64,000 bases of DNA from an uncultured Eudoraea sp. (GTDB taxonomy: Bacteria > Bacteroidota > Bacteroidia > Flavobacteriales > Flavobacteriaceae). The stretch is from assembly GCF_947258525.1 (NCBI RefSeq), contig NZ_CAMYIP010000018.1, forward strand, positions 1 to 64,000, read 5' to 3'. The notes beneath the pieces were generated by a model. The model was not told where the DNA came from, searched no databases, and saw nothing but the letters and a program-made list of their open reading frames with translations. Every line of letters starts with the position of its first letter. Position 1 is the stretch's first letter. Made by a program: the position numbers and the translations under genes. Positions 10,005 through 21,139 of the stretch are shown here, piece by piece.

Positions 10005-10817
10005 ATGAACAAGGTAAAGCAGATTAGTAGTTTACAAAATCCTTTGGTTAAGAAAGTATACGCATTAAAAGAAAAATCACGTGAACGTAGAAATTCTGGC
10101 TCATTTGTTTTAGAGGGACAACGAGAATTTGAGTTAGCCTGCAAAGGCGGTTATGCTATTCAGAGCGTCCTTTTTTGCTCTAAAATTATTTCTGAAGAAA
10201 AAGTGAGGCAGATAATAAGCCCATTGGATAAGATTCCCGAATTAATAGAAGTTACTCATGAAATATACCAAAAAATAGCCTACAGAGAAGGTACCGAGGG
10301 AATAGTTGCGATTGCCACTTCAAAAAAACATAGTTTATCCGATATTTCATTTAGGGATCAAAGTCCACTGATATTAGTAGCTGAAGCACCTGAAAAACCA
10401 GGGAATATTGGTGCCTTATTAAGAACAGCAGACGCGGCAAACCTGGATGCTGTAATCATTGTAAACAATAACGGGGATCTTTATAATCCGAATATAATCA
10501 GGTCTAGTGTTGGGTGTTTATTTACCGTAAATATCGCAACGGGAACGACTGCAGAAGTGATCAGATTTTTAAAAGAAAATGAAATAACCATTTATTCTGC
10601 TGACTTATCGGCTCCATGTATCTATACGGAAGTAGATTATAAAAAGGGCTGTGCCATTGCGGTAGGTACTGAAGCAACTGGGCTTACCCCTGAATGGTTG
10701 GAAAAATCTGATCAGAATATTATAATACCAATGCAAGGTGTAATAGATTCCATGAATGTTTCGGTATCGGCTGCAATTCTTATCTTTGAAGCTAAACGAC
10801 AAAGAGAATTTCGTTAA
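10005..10817 (+). CDS. TrmH/SpoU family RNA 2'-O-methyltransferase
   Basis: Start moved from 9939 to MNKVKQISSLQNP; SpoU motifs EAPEKPGNIGALLRTADAA, IVVGTEATGLTPEWL, NVSVSAAILIFEAKRQR. Confidence 0.88.
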   Translation: MNKVKQISSLQNPLVKKVYALKEKSRERRNSGSFVLEGQREFELACKGGYAIQSVLFCSKIISEEKVRQIISPLDKIPELIEVTHEIYQKIAYREGTEGIVAIATSKKHSLSDISFRDQSPLILVAEAPEKPGNIGALLRTADAANLDAVIIVNNNGDLYNPNIIRSSVGCLFTVNIATGTTAEVIRFLKENEITIYSADLSAPCIYTEVDYKKGCAIAVGTEATGLTPEWLEKSDQNIIIPMQGVIDSMNVSVSAAILIFEAKRQREFR

Positions 10818-10918
10818 GATGAATCGGCAAATACGCGATTAATCAAAAAGAATTCAATCCTATATCGGTCTGATTTTTAAAATTTATCTCCTTACAAATT
10901 AATTGATAAAAGCCCCTT

Positions 10919-12151
10919 ATGAATAGTACATTTCTGTTTTATGCAATAATAGTTATCATAGTTCTTCAATTCCTTATGGAAGCACTGGTTGATTATCTGA
11001 ATTCGAGAAAATTTCAGGATCCCATTCCTGAAGAATTACAGGATGTCTATGATAGCGAAGAATATTTAAGGTCTCAGGCGTACAAAAAAGATAATTACAG
11101 ATTTGGTGTTCTGTCGTCTTCCTTTTCAATTATTCTGACTCTGGGTTTCCTCATATTTGGCGGGTTTGAATGGGTTGATCAAATTGCTCGAAACTATACA
11201 GATAACCCAATATTAATGGCTCTTATATTTTTTGGGATCATAATGCTAGGCAGCGACATAGTTACCACGCCTTTTGCCTATTATCAGACATTTGTCATAG
11301 AAGAAAAATATGGATTTAATAAGTCTTCCGTAAAGTTGTTTTTTATTGATAAAATAAAAGGTTGGCTCATGATGGTAATTTTAGGAGGTGGTATACTCGC
11401 TATGGTGATTTGGTTTGTCCAAATTGCCGGCCATAATTTTTGGATATATGCCCTTATTCTAATAGCAATCTTCACGGTTTTTATGAACCTTTTTTATAGC
11501 AGGTTGATAGTGCCATTATTTAATAAACAAACTCCCCTTGAGGATGGATCACTTAAGAGCAAAATTGAAAATTATGCCAGTAAAGTTGGATTTAAACTTC
11601 AAAATATATTCGTGATAGACGGATCCAAGAGAACTACCAAGGCTAATGCCTATTTTGCCGGTTTTGGAAAAGAAAAAAGGGTAACACTTTATGATACCTT
11701 AATACAGGAATTGGAGGAGGAAGAAATTGTGGCTGTACTTGCACATGAAGTAGGTCATTATAAACGCAACCACATAATAATTAATCTGATAATTTCAATA
11801 CTTCTAACCGGGGTAACATTGTTCTTACTTTCGCTTTTTATCAATAATCCCGAATTTTCATTTGCTATAGGTGTTACCGAACCTAGCTTTCATGCCGCCT
11901 TAATATGTTTTGGAATTCTCTACACACCAATCTCGGAAATAACAGGCTTGGTTATGAACATTCTGTCTAGAAAATTTGAATTTGAAGCAGATGATTTTGC
12001 CAAAAAAACCTACGAACCATTACCCTTAATTAAATCGTTAAAAAAGCTGTCAAAAAACAGTCTGAGCAATCTAACTCCGCATTCGGCATATGTGTTTTTG
12101 CACTATTCGCATCCCCCTTTAATTCAGAGAATTCAGAACCTTAAGGCATGA
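10919..12151 (+). CDS. M48 family metallopeptidase (Ste24/CAAX protease-like)
   Basis: VAVLAHEVGHYKRNH, multiple TM segments, EFEADDFA, YSHPPLIQRI. Confidence 0.92.
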   Translation: MNSTFLFYAIIVIIVLQFLMEALVDYLNSRKFQDPIPEELQDVYDSEEYLRSQAYKKDNYRFGVLSSSFSIILTLGFLIFGGFEWVDQIARNYTDNPILMALIFFGIIMLGSDIVTTPFAYYQTFVIEEKYGFNKSSVKLFFIDKIKGWLMMVILGGGILAMVIWFVQIAGHNFWIYALILIAIFTVFMNLFYSRLIVPLFNKQTPLEDGSLKSKIENYASKVGFKLQNIFVIDGSKRTTKANAYFAGFGKEKRVTLYDTLIQELEEEEIVAVLAHEVGHYKRNHIIINLIISILLTGVTLFLLSLFINNPEFSFAIGVTEPSFHAALICFGILYTPISEITGLVMNILSRKFEFEADDFAKKTYEPLPLIKSLKKLSKNSLSNLTPHSAYVFLHYSHPPLIQRIQNLKA

Positions 12152-12192
12152 TTTTTGTTGGTAACTAGAAAAGATTGTGGTAATTTTAATTT

Positions 12193-14400
12193 ATGAGTGT
12201 GGAAACCGCCATAGAGGAGGAAAATAAGAAAATCGCAAATGAATACAAGGAATTACTTCGTATTAGTTATCAGGCATTAACTAAGGAAGATAAGAAGCTT
12301 GTACGCTCTGCCTTTGATATCGCTGTTGATGCCCATAAGAATCAACGGAGAAAATCTGGGGAGGCCTATATTTTTCACCCTATTGCCGTAGCCAAGATAG
12401 TAGCTTCAGAGATTGGTCTCGATGCCGTATCAATTGCCGCAGCATTGCTGCATGATGTTGTAGAAGACACCAATTATACCTTAGACGATATTGAAAGAAT
12501 GTTTGGTGAGACCATTGCTCGTATTGTAGATGGCCTTACCAAAATTGCTCACCTCAAAAAGGATATGAACATATCCCAACAGGCCGAGAATTTTAGAAAA
12601 ATGTTACTTACTCTGCACGACGATGTTCGCGTAATTATCATTAAGATAGCAGACAGGTATCATAATATGCTTACAATGGATGCTATGCCTGAGCACAAGC
12701 AGGTACAAATGGCCTCGGAAACACTTTATATATATGCTCCCCTGGCCCATAGAATAGGCCTATATAACATAAAAACAGAACTGGAGAATCTAAGTCTCAA
12801 ATACACCGAACCGGAAGTATACAGGGACATACAGGAAAAAATAGAAAAAACTAAAGAAGAACAGCAGCATTATATTGATGAATTCTCCAAGATTATTCGA
12901 GATTCTTTAGACAAAGAAGGTCTTGATTATTATATAAAAGGAAGGATGAAGTCTATCTATTCCATCAGAAAGAAAATGGTATCTCAGAATGTCACTTTTG
13001 ATGAAATATATGACAAGTTTGCAATTCGTATCATCTATAGATCTGACAAGCAGAATGAGAAATTTATTGCCTGGAAAATTTACTCTATTGTCACAGATCA
13101 TTTTACACCCAATCCCATTAGACTTCGCGACTGGATATCTTCACCAAAATCTACGGGATATGAGGCTTTGCACATTACCGTTATGGGCCCTGAAGGTAAA
13201 TGGGTAGAAGTTCAGATACGCAGCGAGAGAATGCACGAAATAGCAGAAAAAGGATATGCTGCTCACTTTAAATATAAACACGGAGAACAAAAAGAACAGG
13301 GAATAGAAATATGGCTCAATAGGTTACATGAAGCCCTTGAATCCTCAAATGGAAATGCGGTTGATTTTGTTGAGGAATTCAAATTAAATCTTTACTCCAA
13401 AGAAATCTTTGTTTTTACTCCAAAAGGTGAACTAAAATCACTGCCAAAAGACGCTACCCCTTTGGATTTCGCTTTTAGCATACATACAGAAGTAGGAATG
13501 AGAACCAGGGGAGCCAAAGTAAATGGAAAGTTAGTGCCTCTGAACACAACTTTAAAAAGTGGTGACCAGGTTGAAATCATTACATCAGATAAAGCAAAAC
13601 CCAATCAGAATTGGCTAGATTATGCAACCACTGCACGTGCCAGGGCAAAAATCCGCTCCTCTTTGCGCGAAGAACAAAAGCAAATTGCACAGGAAGGTAA
13701 GGAAACGTTAAGACGTAAACTTAAGTCCCAGAAAATTAATCTGAACGAGGATTCTATCAATAAAATGGTAGTGCATTTTAAGCTCAAGACAAGTTTGGAT
13801 CTGTTCTATCGAATCGGTACCGGAGCTATTGATAATCAGATGATCAAGGATTTTGCATCATCATATAACAATGCATTTATAAGCTTCTTCAAGAATAAGA
13901 TTAGGCGTAAACCAATCCCTGAAGATATTGACAAAGCAGAAATAACTTCCAAATATGACATGCTTGTATTTGGCAAGGAGGAAGAAAAATTAAATTATAC
14001 ACTTTCCAAATGCTGTAACCCCATTCCTGGAGATGAGGTCTTTGGGTTTGTTAGTGTGGCAGAAGGTATTAAAGTGCATAAAAAAAACTGTCCGAATGCC
14101 ATTTCCTTGCAATCCAACTATGCCTATAGGATTATTGGTGCCAAATGGATTGATTCAACTCAGGAGGAATTCACATCTGAAATTAAACTTACAGGGATTG
14201 ATAATCTTGGCCTGATGAATGAGATTACAGAAATTATTTCAGATAATATGCACGTTAATATGCGAAATCTGAATTTCAGTACAGATGGGGGCACCTTTAG
14301 TGGTAAAATTACCGTTGTGGTCAAAAATAATGCTATTCTAAAAAAACTTATCAAAAATTTGAAGCAGATAAACGGCATTGAAAAGGTTAGCAGAGTATAG
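12193..14400 (+). CDS. spoT: Bifunctional (p)ppGpp synthetase/hydrolase RelA/SpoT
   Basis: HD motif AALLHDVVEDTNYT; synthetase motifs KSTGYEALHITVMGPEGKWVEVQIRS; TGS domain VFTPKGELKSLPKDATPLDFAFSIHTEVG; ACT-like C-terminus. Confidence 0.94.
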   Translation: MSVETAIEEENKKIANEYKELLRISYQALTKEDKKLVRSAFDIAVDAHKNQRRKSGEAYIFHPIAVAKIVASEIGLDAVSIAAALLHDVVEDTNYTLDDIERMFGETIARIVDGLTKIAHLKKDMNISQQAENFRKMLLTLHDDVRVIIIKIADRYHNMLTMDAMPEHKQVQMASETLYIYAPLAHRIGLYNIKTELENLSLKYTEPEVYRDIQEKIEKTKEEQQHYIDEFSKIIRDSLDKEGLDYYIKGRMKSIYSIRKKMVSQNVTFDEIYDKFAIRIIYRSDKQNEKFIAWKIYSIVTDHFTPNPIRLRDWISSPKSTGYEALHITVMGPEGKWVEVQIRSERMHEIAEKGYAAHFKYKHGEQKEQGIEIWLNRLHEALESSNGNAVDFVEEFKLNLYSKEIFVFTPKGELKSLPKDATPLDFAFSIHTEVGMRTRGAKVNGKLVPLNTTLKSGDQVEIITSDKAKPNQNWLDYATTARARAKIRSSLREEQKQIAQEGKETLRRKLKSQKINLNEDSINKMVVHFKLKTSLDLFYRIGTGAIDNQMIKDFASSYNNAFISFFKNKIRRKPIPEDIDKAEITSKYDMLVFGKEEEKLNYTLSKCCNPIPGDEVFGFVSVAEGIKVHKKNCPNAISLQSNYAYRIIGAKWIDSTQEEFTSEIKLTGIDNLGLMNEITEIISDNMHVNMRNLNFSTDGGTFSGKITVVVKNNAILKKLIKNLKQINGIEKVSRV

Positions 14401-14497
14401 ATGTTTTCTTTATCCTTAAAGGCGTAATCTTGCAGTCATAAAATATTAATATTCTCATTTTTAAATGTACATTTGTCATTAAGATGATGTCGTAATT

Positions 14498-14953
14498 ATG
14501 GGGACCAATAAGGATCAAGAAATTGTTAAAAAAGTATTTACTGCCTTTTTGGAGGAAAATGGGCATAGAAAGACACCCGAGCGTTATGCAATCCTGCAAG
14601 AGATCTACGAAAGTGATGAACATTTTGATATAGAGTCTCTATATATCAATATGAAGAATAAAAACTATCGGGTAAGCAGAGCAACGCTATACAATACAAT
14701 AGAACTTTTACTGGAATGTAAATTAGTGCGCAAGCACCAATTCGGAAAGAATCAGGCTCAATATGAGAAGTCTTATTTTGACAGGCAGCACGATCATGTA
14801 ATTCTTACGGATACAGGAGAAGTGGTTGAATTTTGTGACCCGCGAATACAATCAATAAAAAAGACTATTGAAGAAGTTTTCGACATTAAAATTAATAATC
14901 ATTCGTTGTACTTCTACGGTACAAGAAACCATAAAGAAAAAACTAATAACTAA
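14498..14953 (+). CDS. fur: Fur family transcriptional regulator
   Basis: [53 protein letters not shown]. Confidence 0.9.
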   Translation: MGTNKDQEIVKKVFTAFLEENGHRKTPERYAILQEIYESDEHFDIESLYINMKNKNYRVSRATLYNTIELLLECKLVRKHQFGKNQAQYEKSYFDRQHDHVILTDTGEVVEFCDPRIQSIKKTIEEVFDIKINNHSLYFYGTRNHKEKTNN

Positions 14954-14968
14954 CCAATAACATACTGC

Positions 14969-16240
14969 ATGGCCGTAGATTTGCTACTAGGTCTTCAATG
15001 GGGAGACGAAGGGAAAGGAAAAATCGTTGATGTACTTACCAAAAACTATGATATTATTGCCAGATTTCAGGGTGGCCCAAACGCAGGTCATACATTAGAA
15101 TTTGATGGAATAAAACACGTTTTGCATACTATTCCTTCGGGTATTTTTCACAACAATGCGATCAATGTTGTTGGTAATGGAGTTGTAATAGACCCTGTTA
15201 TTTTTAAGAAAGAACTTGATAACCTTAAGAAGTTTGATCTGGACATAAAATCAAAGCTCTTAATTTCCAGGAAAGCACATCTAATTTTACCTACACATAG
15301 GTTACTCGATGCAGCCTCGGAAGCTTCAAAGGGTAAAGCAAAAATAGGTTCAACACTGAAGGGCATAGGACCTACTTATATGGACAAGACAGGAAGAAAC
15401 GGGATGAGGATTGGAGATCTTGAATTAGATAACTGGAAGGATAAATATCGTGCTTTGGCTAATAAGCATGAGACTATGATAGACTTTCATAACGTAGATA
15501 TCCAATATGATCTTCTGGAATTGGAAACTGAATTCTTTAATGCCATAAAAGAATTAAAAGAGCTGACTTTTATAGATAGTGAAGAATATCTTTATCAGGC
15601 ACAAAAAAGTGGAAAAAAAATCCTGGCGGAAGGTGCCCAGGGCTCTTTACTCGATATAGATTTTGGCACATATCCCTATGTCACTTCTTCAAATACCACG
15701 GCTGCAGGCGCCTGTACTGGTCTTGGTGTACCTCCGGGAAATATAGGAGGTGTTTTTGGAATATTTAAAGCATATACTACACGTGTAGGAAGCGGCCCAT
15801 TTCCAACAGAACTCAATGACAAAGTTGGTGAAACTATGGGACGGGTTGGCAACGAATTTGGGGCCACTACAGGCAGACCAAGACGTTGTGGATGGCTGGA
15901 TCTTGTAGCCTTAAAATACGCAGTCAGGATTAATGGAGTTTCAGAATTAATGATGATGAAAGCAGATGTCCTTAGCGGATTTAAAACAGTAAAAATCTGT
16001 ACTGCATACAAATACAAAGGTGAAAAGGTAAGCCACCTGCCTTACAATATTGAAGCCGAGAATGTTACTCCAATATATAAAGAAATGAAGGGGTGGGAAG
16101 AGGATCTTACTAAAATGGTCAAGGCTGAGCAGCTCCCGGAAACACTAAACGAATACATTGATTACCTTGAAGCAGAATTAGAAATTCCGATTAAAATTGT
16201 TTCTGTAGGTCCTGATCGAAAGCAGACTATTCACAGATAG
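14969..16240 (+). CDS. purA: Adenylosuccinate synthetase
   Basis: LLLGLQWGDEGKGKIVDVLT, GPNAGHTLEF, GKAKIGSTLKGIGPTYMDK. Confidence 0.97.
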   Translation: MAVDLLLGLQWGDEGKGKIVDVLTKNYDIIARFQGGPNAGHTLEFDGIKHVLHTIPSGIFHNNAINVVGNGVVIDPVIFKKELDNLKKFDLDIKSKLLISRKAHLILPTHRLLDAASEASKGKAKIGSTLKGIGPTYMDKTGRNGMRIGDLELDNWKDKYRALANKHETMIDFHNVDIQYDLLELETEFFNAIKELKELTFIDSEEYLYQAQKSGKKILAEGAQGSLLDIDFGTYPYVTSSNTTAAGACTGLGVPPGNIGGVFGIFKAYTTRVGSGPFPTELNDKVGETMGRVGNEFGATTGRPRRCGWLDLVALKYAVRINGVSELMMMKADVLSGFKTVKICTAYKYKGEKVSHLPYNIEAENVTPIYKEMKGWEEDLTKMVKAEQLPETLNEYIDYLEAELEIPIKIVSVGPDRKQTIHR

Positions 16241-16447
16241 CTAGCTGACACTGAAATCAAGTTTTAATATTTTTTACCATTCTTAAAAACAAAACGAAGC
16301 TAAAACTAGAATTGTTTGCTACGATTTTGTCATTAATCTCAAATAATTACAACATATCTTCATAGATAGATATAATTTTATCAATCCACCCAATCAGCTT
16401 AAGGCTAAAGTAAAAAATCCTATCTTTAAGAATATTTGTTGCCTAAA

Positions 16448-19400
16448 ATGCTTAGATATTCTTTCCGCTTAATTCTTTTAGTTAATTTTTTATCCTCTTG
16501 TGCATTAGACATGCCGGAAGAGGTGGAAATAGCCTATAATAATCTTCCGGAGTCTGTTGATTTTAATTTTCATGTCAAACCAATTCTGTCTGATAGGTGT
16601 TATTCTTGCCACGGTCCTGATGAGAATACCAGAAAAGCCGGGTTGCGACTGGATATTGAGGAAAATGCTTTTGCCAAATTAAGCAGTGGTAATTATGCCT
16701 TTGTATCAGGAAATGCCCGAAAAAGTGAAAGTGTATACCGCATATTAAATTCGGATCCTGAAATTCAGATGCCTCCCCCTGATTCTCATTTATCTTTAAA
16801 TGCAGAAGAAAAAGCGATCATAATCAAATGGATACAGCAAGGAGCCAAATGGAAGGATCATTGGGCTTTTTTAAGTCCTAAAAAACCGGATATCCCCAAC
16901 TTAGATAACAAAAAATGGCCTTCAAACAATGCCATAGATAAATTTGTTCAAAAAAAATTAGCCCTAAAAGGTTTTGAACCTGCTCCGGAAGCAAACAAAG
17001 AAAGACTTATAAGAAGGGTAACCATGGACCTTACGGGACTCCCTCCTACATTATCCGAAATAGATGCCTTTCTCTCGGATACTTCTGATACTGCTTACGA
17101 AAAAGTTGTGGACAGATTATTGGATACCGATGCCCATGCAGAAAGGATGGCAGTAGATTGGATGGATGTTTCGAGATATGCAGATTCACACGGCCTTCAT
17201 GCTGATGGATGGCGTTTGATGTGGCCATGGCGGGATTGGGTCATAAAAGCTTTCAAAGAAAATATGCCTTATGATCAGTTTATAAGCTGGCAATTAGCAG
17301 GTGATCTAATGCCAAATGCCACCAAGGACCAAAAATTGGCTACTGCTTTTAACCGCAACCATCCTATGACTGCCGAGGGTGGTGCTATTGAAGAGGAGTT
17401 TAGACTGAATTATGTCTGGGATAGAACTGAAACAGTAGGGACTGCTTTATTGGGCCTGACTATAAATTGCGCACGTTGCCATGATCATAAATTTGATCCA
17501 ATTACCCAAAAAGATTATTATGAATTAACAGCCTTTTTTAACAATGTCAGGGAATTAGGGATGACCGGAGATGATGGCAATTACGGGCCAATGTTGGCAC
17601 TCCCGGATAAGGAAACAGAGGGCAAATTAAAATCACTGGATAGTAAAATTCAGGAGAAAGAAAAAAAGTTGAAACTAACTAAAGAAGAATTGATGGCCCT
17701 GGATACATATATGCGTCAATTACCCGGCGATTTCAACAAAAGAGGTCTATTGGGTCATTATCCAATGAATTCAGTTCAAAAAATTAAGGATAAACGAGAG
17801 CATATAATTGATGGGAATAAAATGGTCACCTCAACCGAAGCACCGGCTGTTAAGAAAGGTGTGAAGGGTAACGCCATGGAATTTACAGGAGAATACGACG
17901 AAATTTATCTCAAAAATATCCCAAACTTTGAATGGACAAATGCATTTTCTGCCAGTCTATGGATGAATACGACCAAAAGAGAAGCCGGAAGAACCCAAAC
18001 ATTATTGGGTACAGCAGGTGATAAAAATAATTATTGGCGAGGTTGGGAATTTTATTTGGATAGTCTCAATTATCTGAATGCAAGATTAATACATTCCCTG
18101 CCGCATAATTATATTCATGTCCGGTCTAAAGATTCCCTTAAAAGAAATTCATGGTATAATGTAGCTTTTAGTTATAACGGTTCCGGAAAAGCGAAAGATC
18201 TGATCCTTTTTATCAACGGAATTAAAACAGAACAAGGCATACAGTTTGATAATCTGTATAAATCTATAAAAACCATTACCGGTGGCGCTCAGGTACTCAC
18301 AAATAGGCCGGTGATGGTAGCAAAAAGCTATAGGGCTTTCACGGGAGAAAATGGTTTATTCCTGGGAAGAATCGATGATATTCATCTATTTTCAAGGGTT
18401 CTAACCCCAAATGAAATAGCAAAGCTTTACGACAAAAATAAGGAAGCTGCCAGAGCTCCGGAATATTGGGTAGCACAAGCACCAGAGGTAAAATCATTGG
18501 AAAAAGAGCTCAAAGAACTAAGAAATGAATGGCTTAAAAAGATGATTCCTGTTATGGAAGTTATGGTTATGGAAGAAATGCCGGAGGCACGGCAGGCATA
18601 TGCTTATAACCGAGGTGACTATGAACAACCAATTTATCAGGTGCAAGCCAACACACCCGCGATACTGCCAGAGTTTTCTGAAAAATATCCAAAAAATCGT
18701 TTAGGTCTGGCAAAATGGATATTCTCTCCCGAAAACCCTTTAACAGCAAGGGTTACCGTTAATAGATACTGGCAAATGCTTCTTGGTAATGGCCTGGTAA
18801 ATACGCCTCAGGATTTTGGTGTTCAAGGCACCCTCCCCTCCCACCCTATGCTGCTGGATTGGCTTGCAACGAACTTTGTAGAAAGTAAATGGAATATTAA
18901 GAAATTACTTAAGACAATAGTGCTTTCCCATACCTACAGACAATCTTCTCAACTTACCAAAGAAATGCTTGAGCAAGATCCTTATAATCACTATTTGGCG
19001 AGAAGCAATAGTTACAGGCTGCCTGCAGAAATGATCCGTGATAACGCATTGGCGACTAGCGGTCTGTTAGTAAGGGATATTGGAGGTCAAAGCGTAAAAC
19101 CATATCAGCCGGAGGGTTTATGGATAGAAAAATCAAGCTTTTCCTATAAATTATTAAATTACAAAGAATCAGGCGGTGACAGTCTGTACAGACGGGGATT
19201 ATATACTTTTATAAGGCGGACTTCACCACACCCGGCTATGACTGCTTTTGATGCTCCTAATAGGGAAGTGTGTATAGTTAAGCGGGAAAATACAAATACA
19301 CCCTTACAGGCTCTTGTTTTAATGAATGACGTGCAATTTGTCGAAGCTTCTAAAATGCTTGCTGTAAGAATGCAAAAAGAAGGTGGTAATTCTTTGGATC

Positions 19401-19645
19401 AACAAATAAAATATGGTTTTAGGTTATCTACAAGCAGATATCCAAAAGAAGAAGAAACCGAAATTTTAAAAGACTTATATAATTCACAATCGAAGTGGTT
19501 TACCTCTAATAAAAGTGAAGCCTTAAAATTTTTAAAAGTCGGAAATAAAAATGTGGAAGAAGAATATTTAAATAGTAAAACTGCGGCACTTACCATGGTT
19601 GCAAATACACTATTAAATCATGATGAAAGCAATATAAAGAGATAA
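16448..19645 (+). CDS. PSCyt1/DUF1549 (PSCyt2)-LamG-DUF1553 (PSD1) planctomycete-type cytochrome lipoprotein
   Basis: Lipobox LSSC; heme motif CYSCH; NCARCHDHKFDPITQKDYYELTAFF; LamG-like region; C-terminal NTPLQALVLMNDVQFVEASK; ORF track start (16436) is TTG, the ATG at 16448 is preferred. Confidence 0.87.
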   Translation: MLRYSFRLILLVNFLSSCALDMPEEVEIAYNNLPESVDFNFHVKPILSDRCYSCHGPDENTRKAGLRLDIEENAFAKLSSGNYAFVSGNARKSESVYRILNSDPEIQMPPPDSHLSLNAEEKAIIIKWIQQGAKWKDHWAFLSPKKPDIPNLDNKKWPSNNAIDKFVQKKLALKGFEPAPEANKERLIRRVTMDLTGLPPTLSEIDAFLSDTSDTAYEKVVDRLLDTDAHAERMAVDWMDVSRYADSHGLHADGWRLMWPWRDWVIKAFKENMPYDQFISWQLAGDLMPNATKDQKLATAFNRNHPMTAEGGAIEEEFRLNYVWDRTETVGTALLGLTINCARCHDHKFDPITQKDYYELTAFFNNVRELGMTGDDGNYGPMLALPDKETEGKLKSLDSKIQEKEKKLKLTKEELMALDTYMRQLPGDFNKRGLLGHYPMNSVQKIKDKREHIIDGNKMVTSTEAPAVKKGVKGNAMEFTGEYDEIYLKNIPNFEWTNAFSASLWMNTTKREAGRTQTLLGTAGDKNNYWRGWEFYLDSLNYLNARLIHSLPHNYIHVRSKDSLKRNSWYNVAFSYNGSGKAKDLILFINGIKTEQGIQFDNLYKSIKTITGGAQVLTNRPVMVAKSYRAFTGENGLFLGRIDDIHLFSRVLTPNEIAKLYDKNKEAARAPEYWVAQAPEVKSLEKELKELRNEWLKKMIPVMEVMVMEEMPEARQAYAYNRGDYEQPIYQVQANTPAILPEFSEKYPKNRLGLAKWIFSPENPLTARVTVNRYWQMLLGNGLVNTPQDFGVQGTLPSHPMLLDWLATNFVESKWNIKKLLKTIVLSHTYRQSSQLTKEMLEQDPYNHYLARSNSYRLPAEMIRDNALATSGLLVRDIGGQSVKPYQPEGLWIEKSSFSYKLLNYKESGGDSLYRRGLYTFIRRTSPHPAMTAFDAPNREVCIVKRENTNTPLQALVLMNDVQFVEASKMLAVRMQKEGGNSLDQQIKYGFRLSTSRYPKEEETEILKDLYNSQSKWFTSNKSEALKFLKVGNKNVEEEYLNSKTAALTMVANTLLNHDESNIKR

Positions 19646-19654
19646 GAAATAACT

Positions 19655-21121
19655 ATGTGCACACATCAACATAATAAAAACTATTCTCGACGCGATTTTC
19701 TTACAAAAACGTCATTGGGAATGGGAGCACTTTCTATGGCATCAATGCTGGATCCTATGGGATTGTTCGCACAAAACAATATTTTACATCCAATACAAGC
19801 TTCCAGTGGAGGTTTAAGCGGTATTCCTCATTTCCCACCGAGGGTCAAACGTGTTATTTATCTTTTTCAAAGTGGAGCACCATCTCAATTAGATTTGTTT
19901 GACTATAAACCTCTTTTAAATAAAATGAATGGTCAGGATTTACCGGAGAGCGTGCGTGGAGGACAACGACTTACGGGCATGACCTCCGGACAGGCTTCTT
20001 TTCCATTGGCAGGTACACTTTTTAATTTCAAACAACACGGCGCTAGCGGAGCCTGGATGAGTGACCTAATGCCATATACCTCGAAAATTGTTGACGACTT
20101 GTGCTTTATAAAGTCTATGTATACAGAAGCCATTAATCATGATCCTGCTATAACTTTTCTCCAAACGGGTTCACAAATTCCCGGAAGACCATCTATTGGG
20201 TCCTGGGTAAGTTATGGTTTGGGGACCGACAACAAGAACTTACCAGAATTTGTGGTGTTGGTTACCAAAGGTAAAACGGGAGGGCAACCTTTGTATTCCA
20301 GGTTATGGGGGAATGGGTTTCTGCCTTCACAACATCAGGGTGTGCAATTTAGGTCGGGTAAGGACCCGGTGTTGTATTTAACCAATCCTCCGGGTGTTGA
20401 CGGAATTAACAGAAGAGATCAATTAGATCATTTACAAAAACTTGAAAAATTGAATCATCAGGATATTGGAGATCCCGAGATAATTGCCCGAATGGCTCAA
20501 TATGAAATGGCCTATAGAATGCAAACCTCCGTACCGGAGATTATGGATACTTCAAATGAACCGGACTACATTTATGATATGTACGGTGAAGACAGTAAAA
20601 AGCCCGGCACCTTTGCTGCCAACTGCCTCTTGGCGAGAAGAATGGCCGAAAAAGATGTAAAATTTATTCAGCTTTATCACCAGGGTTGGGACCAACATGG
20701 AAACCTTCCTAGTGCCATTAAAGTTCAATGCAAAGATACTGACCAGGCCACAGCTGCGCTTATAACAGACCTTAAACAAAGAGGTATGCTAGAGGATACT
20801 CTTGTTATATGGGGTGGAGAATTTGGGCGCACGAATTATTCCCAGGGACAACTGACTCCGGATAATTTTGGGAGAGACCATCATCCTAAGTGTTTTACAA
20901 TTTTTATGGCGGGAGCAGGAATTAAAAAAGGAATTACTCTTGGCGCCACAGATGATTTCGGCTATAATGTAGTACAACGGCCGGTTCATGTACATGATTT
21001 TCAGGCAACACTTATGCATTTGCTGGGAGTGGATCATGAACGACTAACATTTAAATTTCAGGGAAGACGCTTTAGATTAACAGATGTACATGGTGAGGTA
21101 GTTAAAGAAATACTGGCTTAA
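19655..21121 (+). CDS. DUF1501 domain protein, Tat-exported
   Basis: Tat-like NYSRRDFLTKTSLG; FPPRVKRVIYLFQSGAPSQLDLFDYKP; GGEFGRT; GRDHHPKCFT. Confidence 0.9.
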   Translation: MCTHQHNKNYSRRDFLTKTSLGMGALSMASMLDPMGLFAQNNILHPIQASSGGLSGIPHFPPRVKRVIYLFQSGAPSQLDLFDYKPLLNKMNGQDLPESVRGGQRLTGMTSGQASFPLAGTLFNFKQHGASGAWMSDLMPYTSKIVDDLCFIKSMYTEAINHDPAITFLQTGSQIPGRPSIGSWVSYGLGTDNKNLPEFVVLVTKGKTGGQPLYSRLWGNGFLPSQHQGVQFRSGKDPVLYLTNPPGVDGINRRDQLDHLQKLEKLNHQDIGDPEIIARMAQYEMAYRMQTSVPEIMDTSNEPDYIYDMYGEDSKKPGTFAANCLLARRMAEKDVKFIQLYHQGWDQHGNLPSAIKVQCKDTDQATAALITDLKQRGMLEDTLVIWGGEFGRTNYSQGQLTPDNFGRDHHPKCFTIFMAGAGIKKGITLGATDDFGYNVVQRPVHVHDFQATLMHLLGVDHERLTFKFQGRRFRLTDVHGEVVKEILA

Positions 21122-21139
21122 ACCTTAAAATAAGTAATC

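Noticed and set aside
15676-16017. 113-aa antisense ORF on the minus strand inside purA
   Set aside because: purA on the plus strand is unmistakable; the antisense ORF has no recognisable motif and is a codon-bias by-product
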